Made by a program: the position numbers and the translations under genes. Shown here one piece after another: positions 46,611 to 58,028 of a DNA stretch of 64,000 nucleotides; positions within the stretch are counted from its first letter, which is position 1, and each line of letters starts with the position of its first letter. Source of the DNA: Membranipora membranacea (lineage: Eukaryota; Bryozoa; Gymnolaemata; Cheilostomatida; Membraniporidae); assembly GCA_914767715.1 (NCBI GenBank), contig OU612069.1, positions 13,887,387-13,951,386 of the forward strand. The letters run 5' to 3'. The notes beneath the pieces were generated by a model. It was not told the DNA's origin, ran no database searches, and was given only the letters and a program-made list of their open reading frames with translations.

Positions 46611-47977
46611 GCCTGCTGGGAATAGTCGGCAGTGATAAACTGCAAGTGATAATGAATGTTGATGAGCAAGTATAAAAAAGTCCTTGGAATGGGGTTGTGT
46701 CAGGAGTTGTCCCTTATTATAGGGGGCGCTGAACAGATGAGACCATAAATTTGCACTTTTTTTATATAAGCCATCATAGGAGCAGATCACACTTTCTGGT
46801 GTGGCAGCCAGGGGAATCAAGATAGAAGCATAATGAGGGTAGTTAAATAGGCGGCTTATGCTGACCCACCTTATGGGACAAATATTGACTGCGAATACTT
46901 TTTGATATTTAGTATATAATATAATAAATATATCATTAAAATAAAGAGAAATAATAATATTCCAGGTTTGAATTTTGAATATTACACAAAGCCATCCTGA
47001 ACATAATGATTGCTTAAAAAAATTCAGAATAACATATATATTTTTGAAGTTATTGCAATACAAAACAATTCTATATTTAATACAATAACACAATTACCAA
47101 ACTGGAGAGAGGACAACTTCGATTTGGGGCCTAAATCAGAGCTCCGAAAATTGTCTGTACGTCCTATGGTTTTTTGGGTTTACAGAAGCATAATAGTAAA
47201 ATAATGAATATTTTCCCATACCATGATGGTGTTGATTGTAGGGGTGTTGCTTGCCTGTCTTGACAAGCCTTATCCAAACAAAGGTTGTCAAGTGTGTAAC
47301 ATAGACTTTAAAGTGTTTGATACCTGTCACTCACTGATATCGGTCCAACATACAACCATTCAGTCAGTATTTAGTTTCCATGATCTTTACCAGCCCTAAG
47401 TTGAGTCAGCTCTGGTCGGTCAATGCATACAAATCATACATTGAAGTTCCATAGTTGTGTGAATGAAATGATCTTCCAATAGTTATCACCGCCGACCAAG
47501 CTCATGTTTGCTTTCTTGTTACCTGTTACTCCTTGGTGTTACTCTCCAGGCCCAAATCAAACGCTTGAGTTAGGTGGATCACCGTCTCACATATGACATC
47601 ATTATTGAACCCCTACCCTAGATGAGCATTTGCAAGACAAGGTTTTTACCACTTTGCACAGGTTTGAAATAGCTTCAGTCATGGCTAGCTGACCTTATTC
47701 CCTGATATGTACTCGCGTCTAAGCTAGTGATAATTTTGGCGAGCTACCTTTAAAGTAGCAGACAACCATCAGAGGTATAGTTTGATATTCGATGTCTAAT
47801 GATGAACACCTTCTAAATTTGCATGTAATAATAATAAAATTTAAACATTTCAATTGCAAACTCTCTTCCACCATTTGGTTCACCGAAGTTTTAAAAACTA
47901 AAATCTTGATAAATCTAGATACTCCTATAGGATAATCACTATCTTAATAACTTCCTTCTCATCTTTTCTCTTTTTAG

Positions 47978-48140
47978 GTTTCACCGTTTCCTTCAACTAT
48001 GGTAGATGTACTCAAACCAGAATTACTTCATCTGGGCAATTTTTGCTACAGGGTAAACCCAGGAGATGCTAATTCTTCTGACTCACAATCAAACATCCAA
48101 TCTCAAGATGATCTGGAGCAGCTAGACTACCAAGAATCAG
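47978..48140 (+). CDS. ASCC1 first coding exon (residues 1-47)
   Basis: The acceptor is TCTCTTTTTAG at 47977; 21 bases of 5' UTR precede the ATG at 47999, so at least one upstream non-coding exon is expected. The donor is GTTTGG, a weak match. Confidence 0.85.
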
Positions 48141-51100
48141 GTTTGGAAATAATATATTTTTATTTTTTCTGTTCAAGGTTTCTCCTTGTATATTTCTAGT
48201 AATCAGTTAAAAATTAAGATGAAAAATGCAGCGGTGCGGTATTATAATCTACGCAAGGTAGGTCAAGACTATAGTGGCGACCATCCGAGTTATCAAAGCT
48301 GAGACCAATCCGACCAGCGACCGGGAAGCCCCATCTATCCAATGCCCCCTACACACCATTAAACCTATAGTCAGAATGCTGTTATTAAAAATTAAACTGT
48401 TATTTTTCTACTAATTGCCTCTATCGTAATATTGCGGTGATTTTTACAGTGATAATTCATGGAGAATAGGAGAAGTTGCCAATATTTGATTCCATGAAAT
48501 CAATTTATTTATCCTGGATCATAAAATTCAATTCTGCGCACAATTTTTCCCTACTTTGGACCCATATTTCTCTGAAAGATATTAGTTTAAATTCTACAGG
48601 AATTTGTTTATTTGGTAAGACTCATTTTTGAATTATCAGCAATTCTACGAATTATCAGCAATACTACGAATTAGCAATAATTTTTGCAAGATTAAAAACA
48701 TTTATTTACGCAGCAGAGCGGAGGTTTCAAAAATAACTACTTTTGGCAACACTGATTTTAATGAGAAACGAGACATTTTGGGTCATCTCTGTAATGATTT
48801 ATTTTTGATTTTATTGTAGTATCAACACAAGAACTTGATGACAGGATAAAAGAGACTAACAATGGTGGTTATACGGCAGCTCTTACCATCCCGTCATCTT
48901 TATTCAAGTTAGTTTAGATACTTTGAAGCAGTAAAGGATGATGTAAATTTCTGTACACCTTGGGAAGTAAATAAAGGTTGATTAAAATCCGATGTCTTAT
49001 CACTCGCCCATCCCGAGGCATGGGCGGCGAAATATTATTGCCTTATTGGCGAGGCCGCAATATCTGCGCTAATTTGCTCTCTGTTTTCAGGCAGGTCGGA
49101 GCAGACCTGGGGGACCAACCAATCCCCAGTAGAAGATGGACTGCAGTGGGATTCGAACCCACGACCTTCAACACTCGCATGTTGAAGTCCGGCGCTCTAA
49201 CCAACTGAGCCACCTCCTACTCCAAATAACAGTCTGAGCTTAATTTTGTTGGATATCCGATGACTGCGTTCTTACTTGCACTAATTTCCTTTAATTAGCT
49301 AAGACGAGAGGTTATGGACGAAATAGTTTTGAGTAAATGTTAGCTAGCCAAGTTTCTTTTGCTATTCAATGTATTTGTGAATGGGCAAACTTTCCTTCCT
49401 ACACTCCGGGATATTTGAAAGAACTTTCTCACCGCCTCTCCCTTTTTCTTTGTGTTAAAAGGAGTCCTTCATTCTAGTAAGAGACTATGTAATGTACTAG
49501 ATATGGGTTGTGACAATGGTTTGAGAGTTGGTGCCTCACAAGATTGTTGTTCACCTAACTCAGTGATTTTTACCACATTCCGACAATTTTTGTAAACCTT
49601 TCTATATAGATTAACTGCTTTACTGGCACATTTTTCCTACATTTAACTGACAAGACAACTTTGTTGTAATTTAATCATTTAAGTGTAACTATTGCACTAC
49701 ATGGAAGTACTAATGATCATTGCATTTTTTGTATTTCAGATTTCTGATTGGACGAGGGGGTGAGATGAAGCGACGGCTTGAGTTTGAGACCAAATGTCAG
49801 ATTATTATACCAGAGAGGGGCCGAGAAGGGTCTGTCGGTAAGAAGACACAGCTTGAAGTCAACATTTGTAAACTATGATATGCTAAAACTTGGTTGCTAA
49901 TTATTAGCATTTTATTATCACTGATTGCGCTAGGAGTTGATAAAGGTATGCTCCTACTTGCGTTCAGTTTTGCTCAGCAGGGGAAGCGATTCCAAATGCA
50001 GTCCAAACTTGGTCTCACTCCTGCCAGTAACCAGGAAGAGTTTGAGTAATAAAATTAGACCATGATATGCATATGCTCCTCAGATCCTGTTTATGACAAA
50101 ACAGAGGATGGGCAGCCCCTAAAGAGGGACGCAAGGTGCCCTAAATCCTCATAATGAGAACGTGATACATCCTAGACAACTAGAATGCATCCTAGAGTTG
50201 AGGCCATGGTGGACCTAATCGTGGGTGTGCAGCGAGCTGCCAAAACTGAACTGGCACTAATCGGCCATTGGCAGTGACACTTTGATCTTAGCCAATAAGC
50301 CAATAGGCCATCAATCTCTTAAGTTACATATTCCTCAGATCATCTAGATAGAGGTACCTTTGTTTAAACAGGAGATGGTGACAACTTCCCGAGTCATCTG
50401 TGTGGAAATTCAGAGTGAGCGCATGATGGCAGCGTGGTACCCTCACACTCAAATTAAATTAAATCAATCTCAGACAGGTGAAGACATAAGTGCATGAGTG
50501 CTAGACCACAAATGATCCATTTTGCCCCCATTCTGGTTGCTCCCATTCTACTTATGAGCTGACAACAAACAACCAGACGCTCACAAAGGGTGGGGGCAAC
50601 TGCAAATGCAGGCAAATTTAATCTGCATTAATGCTAGGAGAGCATAACTGACACCACAACATAACGTTATCTGAGAACGAATGTCATTATTCTTTTAGTG
50701 GTGAAAGGCCGACTAGCACGCCAGGTTTCATCAGCGATAACCCGTATTGAAGTACTTACTGAGTCCGGCCGTTCTAAGCTTGCGTTTACTCATTTTCTCA
50801 GCATACCGATTCATCATGAAACTATACAAGAAACCTTCACAATGTTCAAAGAGCAAGTCATCGAAGATTTCTCCCAGGTTAGTATAAGAAATTAGAAAAA
50901 ATGTGAGACAGATATTCTGCCCAGTTAGCCACTCAGAAAGATTTCACTAGCGTAATCATTCAATTCTCAAAGTGTTTATACAGTTTTATGTTTACAGGTT
51001 TTAGCTTCATATAAAACTAGTCTCATATTTCCTGTCATGTAATTAAGCTCCCCTCCTTTACAAATGGTTTTTGCATAATAAGTAGCAAATTTCATAGCCA

Positions 51101-54100
51101 GCACACTTGTAAACAAAAGATGTTGAACAAATTTTGTGTCAATTAGGGTATATATGATAGATAAAGATAGTGTTTTAAGAAGGATAAATCGAGTCTTGAA
51201 ATTAGCGATTATGGCAATGATCAAAATATGAACACAGGAGATCATAATACCAAACTATTATTGAGGTAACGCAAGGTACAATGTTTGAGTTTTTTTACCA
51301 TAAGCTTCAAAGTATTTTAACCAAGCTGTATGAGTTGAGTTTATTTTACATTCTTAATTATCCTTTGAGGTGGGAAGCCTCAATGATAGAACTTGAATGT
51401 TTACAGCATTTATAAAACTAAAATTTGTGTCCAGAGTTATAATAATTCATATAAAACGTAAAAAAACTGCTATTCCTCTTCTCTGTCCTTGCTTTCTTAG
51501 GCCTAAAAATAGTATGGCATCGAGAGGATCTCCTGGAGTTATTAAAAATGATTCTATCATGTAGCGGATGTGCACAGCTGTTGGCCACCTTACTAAAATG
51601 CGTTGTAGATTGACGTATAATAAAATCATCAAGTGGAATCAAATCCAGCATATGGTGGAAAAAAGCCATATGGCGCGCATAAGGGAAAATAATTCTGGTG
51701 GCAGTGTCTTGAACATGCCCAAGCTTTGATTTGGTAGTGTCTGATAAAAATTGATAAAAAAACTGGTGCACCATAGCAGAGAACTAATGTAATGTTAGCA
51801 CAGTAAAAATTACATAAGCCAGTCGAGGACATTCCCAATTTTTTGAGTTGTTTCATTAAAAATAACTTAGAGTTGCAGCTTTTGATTATAGTATTAACAT
51901 GTGGAATAAAAGTCAGGTGGTCATCAATGTAGATGCCTAGAAACTTCATCACTTGGGAGGGATTGACGCTGCTATTCTCAAATAAATCTGGATTTCGGTG
52001 TTCTTGTAAATAGTTCAAATAAAAATTCATAATAACAGTCTTGTCAGCATTCAAGAGCATATGATTTTTTGCTGACCATAGAGCTGTCTGTTCAATGGCT
52101 GGTACAATTGATTGGCTATCAGGGTCCCTAACTCTTAAATAAAAAGTACTATCATCTCCATACTTGAAATTTTTGCACTCAGGAACCAGGAGATCGTTAA
52201 TGTATATGAGCCATAATATTGGCCTGAGCTTTGTGCCCTGTGGAGCTCCAACATTTATGTCAATGTATTCTGAAGTGGAGCTGTTGAATTTCACACACTG
52301 CTTACGTCTTTTCAGGAAGTCTGATATGAGTCTGATAACCTGAGGGTGGAATTCGTGGTCGTTCATTTTCTGCAGTACTATGGATGGTTGCAGCCGATCA
52401 AAGCCTTTGGAAAAGTCCAATGATGCTAACTGGATATATTTGGTTTGAAGTTTGTCGAGATCTGCTGTTATGTCAACGACAAGCTGGAGTATCGCGTCGA
52501 TGGTGTCTACTTTCTCCTGATATGCATACTGCGTTGGCTCAATTATTTGCTGCAGTTTTGCTCGCATTTTGTTGATCATGATCTGTTCGGCCAGTTTTCT
52601 GAGATGGAATAACAAGGATATAGGCCGATAATCTTTGTATTGGGTAGGCTGTTTGGTTTTAGGCAGTGGTTTTACTTCCGCTCTATTCCAGATATCTGGA
52701 TACTCTCCACAGTCTAGCATTGTATTGATTATATGTTGTACTGGTATACACATGTCTTCACATCCGTCTATTGACACCCAGGATGGAAAATCTAGAGCGT
52801 TACATGCCTTGGTACGGTCGATTTTACTGAGCAGCATTTTCATCTCACCAAGACTGATGTGCTGTAGAGGAGTATATGACGAGGGCGTGTCAGGTGGGGA
52901 TTCTTTTCTTGCTTCTCCCCCAACTCTCTTGAAATATGAATTGAGATTTTTGGCTACATCACAGTTGGATAGGCATTTGTCTTCTATTACCGTTGTTGTA
53001 TTGGTTGTATGGCTGCTTTCGTTGTTGGTTGTGAGTTTTTTTACAGTTGCCCACCACTTTTTAGCATTTTTGTTGTCATTCAGCTGTTTGCTCACAAACT
53101 TCCTCTTGCTAGTTCGAACCATTTGCTGAACCGTCGCCTTGAGTGCAAAATATTGTAAAACAGAGACAATGATTCGTCTCATCTTTCACCACTGAGCAAG
53201 GCATCATTATTATAAGTATTATGGAAGGGTTTCTATGGACCTTGCTCATATTCTCACTCTCACGTTTACAGAGAGCACCAAACTACTAGACTATCACAAT
53301 TAGCACTTATAATGACCAGAAAATTCCATGAGGCCAGCGTTGCATCTGGTTTTGTGCATTGTCATCTTTACTCAGATTCCTAGGCTGTTTTGTTTGGAAT
53401 AGGGGTCGGGGATAGTGATGCCCCTATTGGGGTTGATGTTCATGGTGCTGGAAAATGACAGCTTGAGCACTTGTTGTGCTTCTTTATTTTTAGGAGAGAG
53501 GTGTCGACGATACAATTTTCCAGAAATCTTCTAAGTTGCACTTGACGTTGGGAACGATGACGTTGCTTAACGACTTGGAAGTGTCACAAGCCACAGACAG
53601 GCTACACAACTGTAAAACGGAAATAGCGAGGTGAGAGAAACATCAGGATAGAATAAACTTAGGCTCTCCTTCCTCACTCAAACCTTGGTTTTGTTTTCTA
53701 AGCTTTCGTTGTTACGGGAAGCCAGGTGAAACCTTGGCTAACCTGTGAAACACGCAGTGACTGAGCAGATATTAACTCAAAAACTTGAAATAATCGGCAT
53801 GTTGTTGAGAATGGAGGCTAAGGTGGTAACGACTTTTTCCAAGCGTTTGTTTTGTCGACTGATGTGTGAAATTCCAGTTTTTGGCTAGCTGTGAAACACA
53901 CTGTGATTTAGCAACAGATAGTTAGCTAAAAAAATTTGTGAGAATATTGATGAATTCATCACATGTTGTTGAGGAAGAGGATATGGTGGCAACCAGTTTG
54001 TCACAAGTCCCAGCCATTACCACCTGTATCCTAGCCATTATGTTAGCTCTGAGCTGACCAGTTGTTGGGTGGGTATGATAGCCAATGCCAGGTCACTAAA

Positions 54101-57060
54101 AGTACATAGTGAGATAAAATAAAAGTGAAACTGAATTACTTTCAAATTCACTGTAAATTAATAGATACTTTCAGGCAAGTGAAAAATGACCTGTCATTGG
54201 CGCTCACAACAGCCAATCAGAGCCCTCACCTGTTTGGCAGCGTTCCATCTTTTCCATCAAGGCTTTTACCATGGTACCTGTCTTGCCGCTCGATTTTTGC
54301 GCTAACCTCCTTTTGGCACTATACAATCCGATGAGAAACAATATAGCTGCCATTAAAAGTTATAAAAAAAATACACAAATTAAATATATATAATTTCAAA
54401 ATTAAATACGAAATGCAAACTGTAGAATAATAAAATCAGAGTGCTTTATTTTTTTATTTTACCAAAAGTCGACATCAGCACTCCCCCTTGTGTATACTAG
54501 AAATTTGTCCATCCCTCACTTGGACCATCAGAATTGCCAAACCACTGTCTTAATCTCAAACTTGCCCCATTAATCTAGAACTCAGTTACCAGAAATACGG
54601 CTGCATATAATAAAGCTATTTTGGCAATATTACTGTGATAATGTATTAACGTCATCTTTGGTATCATTTTTTTACAATTTTTCTTACCTGACTGACACAA
54701 ACAACTATTCATGAACATCTTTTGTAAATCGCAACCTCATTGGTGTCACATGAAAAACTGGTCTGATGAATTAAGTTTATATTATTATATATATTATCAA
54801 CGATTTATCTTGCTACTGCTGGGATATTGTTTGCTGTTTGTTGCTCGGTAGAGGGGAAGCAACTCCAATTTTAAGCAAGCGTTCTCATCGGTATATGCAG
54901 GGATATCACACCCTCCCTGGTATATGTAACTGTGACTGTTTTGTATGTTGCAGATTGTTAGGAGAGGACTGTTTACTAACTGTACGTGGACTGGACTATA
55001 TGAATGATGATCCGTCCTCTGTAGATGTTTTATATGCTAAAGTCACAACTGAGAATGAAGCCGGATCAGCTAGCAACAGGTACAAAGGCCCTTAGTCTAA
55101 ATTCCCAGGCTGGTCCTCTCCTCCAGGGATTTCCCTCCCCCACCCACCCCACTCCCTGTCTTCAGCTATGTATAAGACCTTACCTGGGAGCTATCATCAG
55201 CATGCGATTTTTATCATCTCTGTTGTAATAATGTATGTTCATAAAAATTGGTTCACATTCATTCAGCCTTGTCATGCGACTAATTTTTTTGTTTTGGGGT
55301 ACCCTCAAAAAAAGTGGCAACCTAACAAAGCTAGCCCATTAATTTGATAATGTGAAGTTTGCTGTTTTGGAGTTACCTGTTCATTCAAAGCCTTTACCTG
55401 CTTGCTCAGATTTATATGTATATTATATTATGAACTTTATTAACTTAATTATTAAATCAACTATGAACTAAATTAATGGTAAGGTATCGATTATGAACAT
55501 CTATAGACGACGGCTTTTTCTTGGAAAATCATTAAAAATATTTTTTTAACTAATATGGGTAGTACTATAGACAACTCTTTGGAACCTGTTCAATGAAAAT
55601 TTGTAACAGGCCGTCTATGGACCCTATAATAAAAATTGTAATACTATTGATGACGAAAAATGATAAAAAAAACATGAATAATTAAGAAAGGGAAATGGTA
55701 TTTTCACTTTCATAAAAGAGATATGTGCACGACGGAAGCGTTAAAAAAGGGTCGAATCACAGGGCCATGATATAATTGATGAATATATTATTTATTTATA
55801 ATATTTTGAGTCACGTCAATGTAAGATGACCATAAAAACCGTTGGCCGATCAGTCTTGGAACTTTGGATTCGTAAGTTCATACGCATGAGATTGGTGTGT
55901 GTACATCCGTCACTAGTTAAAAATCTTGTTACTGGTGTATGCACTTGCCACATGGCTTGCGCTTACACTTATAACTTATATATAGAATATAAATATAATT
56001 TATGTGTGTACACCCGGTACAGTCTATACACTTGCCAATCGTGTAATAATAATGCTGTTACAAATTTATCCCCAATTTTAATACCTATATTCAAAGCCTC
56101 ATAACGCTGTCAGCCTTCAATCTGATTTTAATTTTTTTAATTTAAATAGTCTTCAGGAAGCGGTTGATTACTTGACTCGCTCATTCTCGGAGGCTGGCCT
56201 TCTCAACAACGATTATGATAGATCTCGTGTCAAGCTTCACGCCACTCTGATGAATACTCTGTTCAGGAAGGACCGTACAGGTACTGATAAACCTCGCAGC
56301 AAAGTACAGAAAGGAAACAGGGAGACATTCGACGCTCAGAAGATTTTAAAGGTAGGCTGCATACATTATAATATGACAGCCCCTATTTAAGTATGGTTGA
56401 GTGAGTCACAGTGCTCAAACTAACGTTTTAGGGAAAGTTTAGTCTCATTATAGTATGATATTTCAAAACTATTGCAGTTGTTGGTTGTTGTTGCTTTCAA
56501 TAAGAAAGAACGATGCTTAAATAAAGCAAGTTATCACTATGACATCGCTCGAAATTATCACTCACTTGGTCTATCGATTAGCCAAAATTGCTGCCAAATA
56601 ACTCACTCAGAATTTATATAGTTCCATCGTTGAGTGAGCGATATGAAAGCAAGAGCCTAGCAGATAGCGCTCAATCACTGAGTGACCGATCAGATTGCAA
56701 TTTTGGCTGTTTCCAATCGAAAGACCCCCATGGTTGCACTAAGGTACTTCTCAGGAAGAGATGAAAGAAGACGTACAATACTAAGAACGGAGCAGCAGAT
56801 GTGTCCAATGTGATAAACGAAACATTAAATCTGTTTAATTTTGTAGACAATGAATGATTTCAGCTTCGGTGAGATAGAGTTCCCAGGTATTCACCTGTCA
56901 CAGAGACATTCCACAGCATGCGATGGGTACTATCAGTCAGCGACAACTGTGCTGTCACCTGGCACGACAGCTACTGCTACCCCTCAAAATATACCTCCAT
57001 CGTGATCATCATAGTGATCTGAAGTATTAATTTTGACTGACTTATATATTGAAAATAAAA
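47978..57060 (+). CDS. ASCC1: ASCC1, activating signal cointegrator 1 complex subunit 1
   Basis: Coding exons: 47999-48140, 48820-48907, 49740-49837, 50699-50877, 53494-53630, 54954-55079, 56150-56351, 56847-57005. All introns are GT-AG and the joined frame is 376 residues. It starts MVDVLKPELLHLGNFCYRVNP like animal ASCC1, then has a KH domain (about 65-135; GRGG at 81-84 is the GxxG loop) and a 2H-phosphoesterase-like domain with both HxT motifs (H185-L-T187 and H287-A-T289) and the family block YMNDDP-VDVLYAKV. The family partners ASCC3 helicase and ASCC2 in alkylation-damage repair and acts in transcription coactivation, in the nucleus. The length is close to the usual 350-400. An antisense LINE lies in the fourth coding intron. 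Identification is firm. Confidence 0.95.
48820..48907 (+). CDS. ASCC1 coding exon 2 (residues 48-76)
   Basis: The acceptor is TTTTATTGTAG and the donor GTTAGT. It encodes TQELDDRIKETNNGGYTAALTI, matching the region just before the KH domain of relatives. Confidence 0.85.
48985..49222 (-). mobile_element. tRNA-derived SINE in ASCC1 intron
   Basis: The minus-strand 5' part (plus 49139-49216) has A-box TGGCTCAGTTGGTTAGAGC and B-box GGGTTCGAATCC. Between them CTTCAACA and TGTTGAAG form a long stem in place of a normal anticodon arm, so this is more likely a SINE head than a working tRNA. The remainder, to about 48985, has a GCCCATCCCGAGGCATGGGC hairpin. Ends are approximate. Confidence 0.6.
49740..49837 (+). 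CDS. ASCC1 coding exon 3: KH domain core
   Basis: The acceptor is TTGTATTTCAG and the donor GTAAGA. FLIGRGGEMKRRLEFETKC carries the GxxG loop (GRGG) and the following helix of a KH RNA-binding fold. Confidence 0.92.
50515..50633. repeat. Hairpin MITE, family H copy 4 (ASCC1 intron)
   Basis: GATCCATTTTGCCCCCATTC with GTTGCTCCC on the left is answered on the right by GGGGGCAACTGCAAATGCAG and CAAATTTAATC. It is more diverged than the copy at 14123. Half copies seem to occur near 49945-50015 and 54840-54880. Confidence 0.5.
50699..50877 (+). CDS. ASCC1 coding exon 4
   Basis: The acceptor is ATTCTTTTAG and the donor GTTAGT. It finishes the KH domain (SSAITRIEVL) and begins the phosphoesterase-like domain at FTHFLSIPI. 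Confidence 0.92.
50878..53493. other. ASCC1 intron 4 (coding), LINE-bearing
   Basis: 2.6 kb, of which about 1.8 kb is the antisense LINE. The rest is AT-rich and shows nothing further. Confidence 0.7.
51418..53190 (-). mobile_element. 5'-truncated non-LTR retrotransposon (CR1/Jockey-like)
   Basis: A minus-strand frame from 53182 to 51629 (517 codons) encodes a reverse transcriptase: YRPISL (185-190), motif A LDFSKGFD (255-262), motif B GAPQGTKL (312-319), motif C YGDD (341-344) and FLGIYIDD (414-421). No endonuclease precedes it, so the 5' end is lost. Near 51756-51762 a run of A marks a frameshift: the usual downstream thumb-like region (LGHVQDTATRIIFPY) continues in another frame to a stop at 51418. 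Clade assignment is tentative. The element is antisense to ASCC1 and is not expected to be mobile. Confidence 0.88.
53494..53630 (+). CDS. ASCC1 coding exon 5: first HxT motif
   Basis: The acceptor is TTATTTTTAG and the donor GTGAGA. IFQKSSKLHLTLGTMTLL holds the first histidine motif (H185, T187). Confidence 0.93.
54140..54230. repeat. Dispersed repeat related to 62887-62969
   Basis: TTCACTGTAAATTAATAGATACTTTCAGGCAAGTG resembles, with substitutions, the right arm of the inverted element at 62.9 kb; CCAATCAGAG follows in both. Confidence 0.4.
54954..55079 (+). CDS. ASCC1 coding exon 6
   Basis: The acceptor is TGTATGTTGCAG and the donor GTACAA, which is unusual at positions 4-6. LDYMNDDPSSVDVLYAKV is nearly identical to the family block. 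Confidence 0.93.
55080..56149. other. ASCC1 intron 6 (coding)
   Basis: 1.07 kb, strongly AT-rich, with no recognised element. The 92-residue ORF at 55826 looks like chance. Confidence 0.5.
56150..56351 (+). CDS. ASCC1 coding exon 7: second HxT motif
   Basis: The acceptor is TTTAAATAG and the donor GTAGGC. SRVKLHATLMNTLFRKD carries the second histidine motif (H287, T289). The later RETFDAQKILK matches the family. Confidence 0.93.
56847..57005 (+). CDS. ASCC1 last coding exon
   Basis: The acceptor is TTTAATTTTGTAG. FSFGEIEFPGIHLSQRH matches the family end; a Thr/Pro-rich tail of about 20 residues then precedes the TGA at 57003. Confidence 0.9.
   Translation, partial: TMNDFSFGEIEFPGIHLSQRHSTACDGYYQSATTVLSPGTTATATPQNIPPS
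57054..57059 (+). terminator. ASCC1 polyadenylation signal
   Basis: AATAAA lies 48 bases past the stop codon, a normal position for a short 3' UTR. Confidence 0.65.
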
Positions 57061-57966
57061 CAATATCAGGTGCTAAATAGATAGAAATTTTATTATTGTT
57101 GTATGTTTTTATGAATTGTAAGAGTTACTGACATTCATCCAAACATCATTTCCAGTTGCCGTTGTGAGGTTATAACTCTGTTGTGCCAGAATTAGCACTG
57201 GGTCCTAACCCTGTGACAGAGATCATTGTTTCTCTGGGGGCGCAGAGGGGGAGAGGGTGTTGGGTAGGTTAGGATCTAGGCATGGCATTCTCCTCACTCG
57301 CTATGTTTATAGTGATTTAGATGCAAGCCATCTTTTAGCATCAAGCTTCAAAACTTACATACTTCAATTTCCCATGAGTATGGACTGAAAAGTTGAAACC
57401 CCAGCCGTTTTTTTTTACTACCACATTTCACTGCTATGAAATTTTGTCTCAAAGTTGTTTCCTTGTATTATGCAATAAAAACAACAAATAGTTGTTGCCA
57501 AAAAATTGAAAAAGCTGCTTTGCTTTTATATTATACTTTCTTCCTGCTTTGAATCAGACATCAACTGATCTTTAAAAACAGAGTTTAGATGTGGGTGGAA
57601 ACTCATCACTCTTGGCATAACAAGCTTTGTAATATTGCAATATAATGTGATTGAAATTTTGGCAAGTATCAAGCTCATGTGGCCATGCCTCAGTTTCATT
57701 ATTCTATTTTACTGATCAGGCTTGTGCGCTAGGCCAATAAGATCAATGAGAAAAAAGAAAAGAATTAAAATGCATAGAAATCCAAAATTAATAACTTGAA
57801 AAAAATGATAACTTGCCACATTGTATTCTGTCAAGTTTCAGTCATCAAGCTGGCCAAGTCAGATGCAACAACTTCTGGTTATCATAAACCACACACCCTA
57901 AACTATCATATCACTATTGTCACATGGCTGTTGCTTAGGCAACAAACGAAGACATGTGAATCCATA

Positions 57967-58028
57967 GTCTGAGCCCCCCAGACTTTTGCCCCTCGCCCGA
58001 CGGCCCCCCGGCGAGGGAAAGTCTGAGA
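57967..58028. repeat. GC-rich dispersed repeat, copy 1
   Basis: AGTCTGAGCCCCCCAGACTT followed by CCCCTCGCCCGACGG; a similar block lies at 58870-58920, and a shorter one near 5414. CCTCGCC and GGCGAGG plus AGACTTT and AAAGTCT allow a hairpin. Confidence 0.5.

Larger units (their letters stand above)
28111..47977. other. Intergenic region between receptor and ASCC1
   Basis: About 20 kb between two divergently transcribed genes, presumably holding both promoters and any non-coding first exons. I found no convincing coding exon. It contains the elements listed separately (34850-46610), a run of G near 31640, and a distant inverted pair (42810-43110 against 45285-45425). Between 28.1 and 34.8 kb I see nothing I can name. 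Confidence 0.5.

Noticed and set aside
46584-47093. A 169-codon minus-strand ORF
   Set aside because: It is very AT-rich, overlaps the end of the minisatellite, has no recognisable domain and lacks splice or promoter support.
49139-49216. A possible functional tRNA gene
   Set aside because: The A-box and B-box are good, but the anticodon arm is replaced by an over-long stem and the sequence continues into a SINE-like body.
51629-53182. A viral origin for the reverse transcriptase
   Set aside because: The motif order and the LINE-type downstream region, with no protease, integrase or LTRs, fit a non-LTR retrotransposon.
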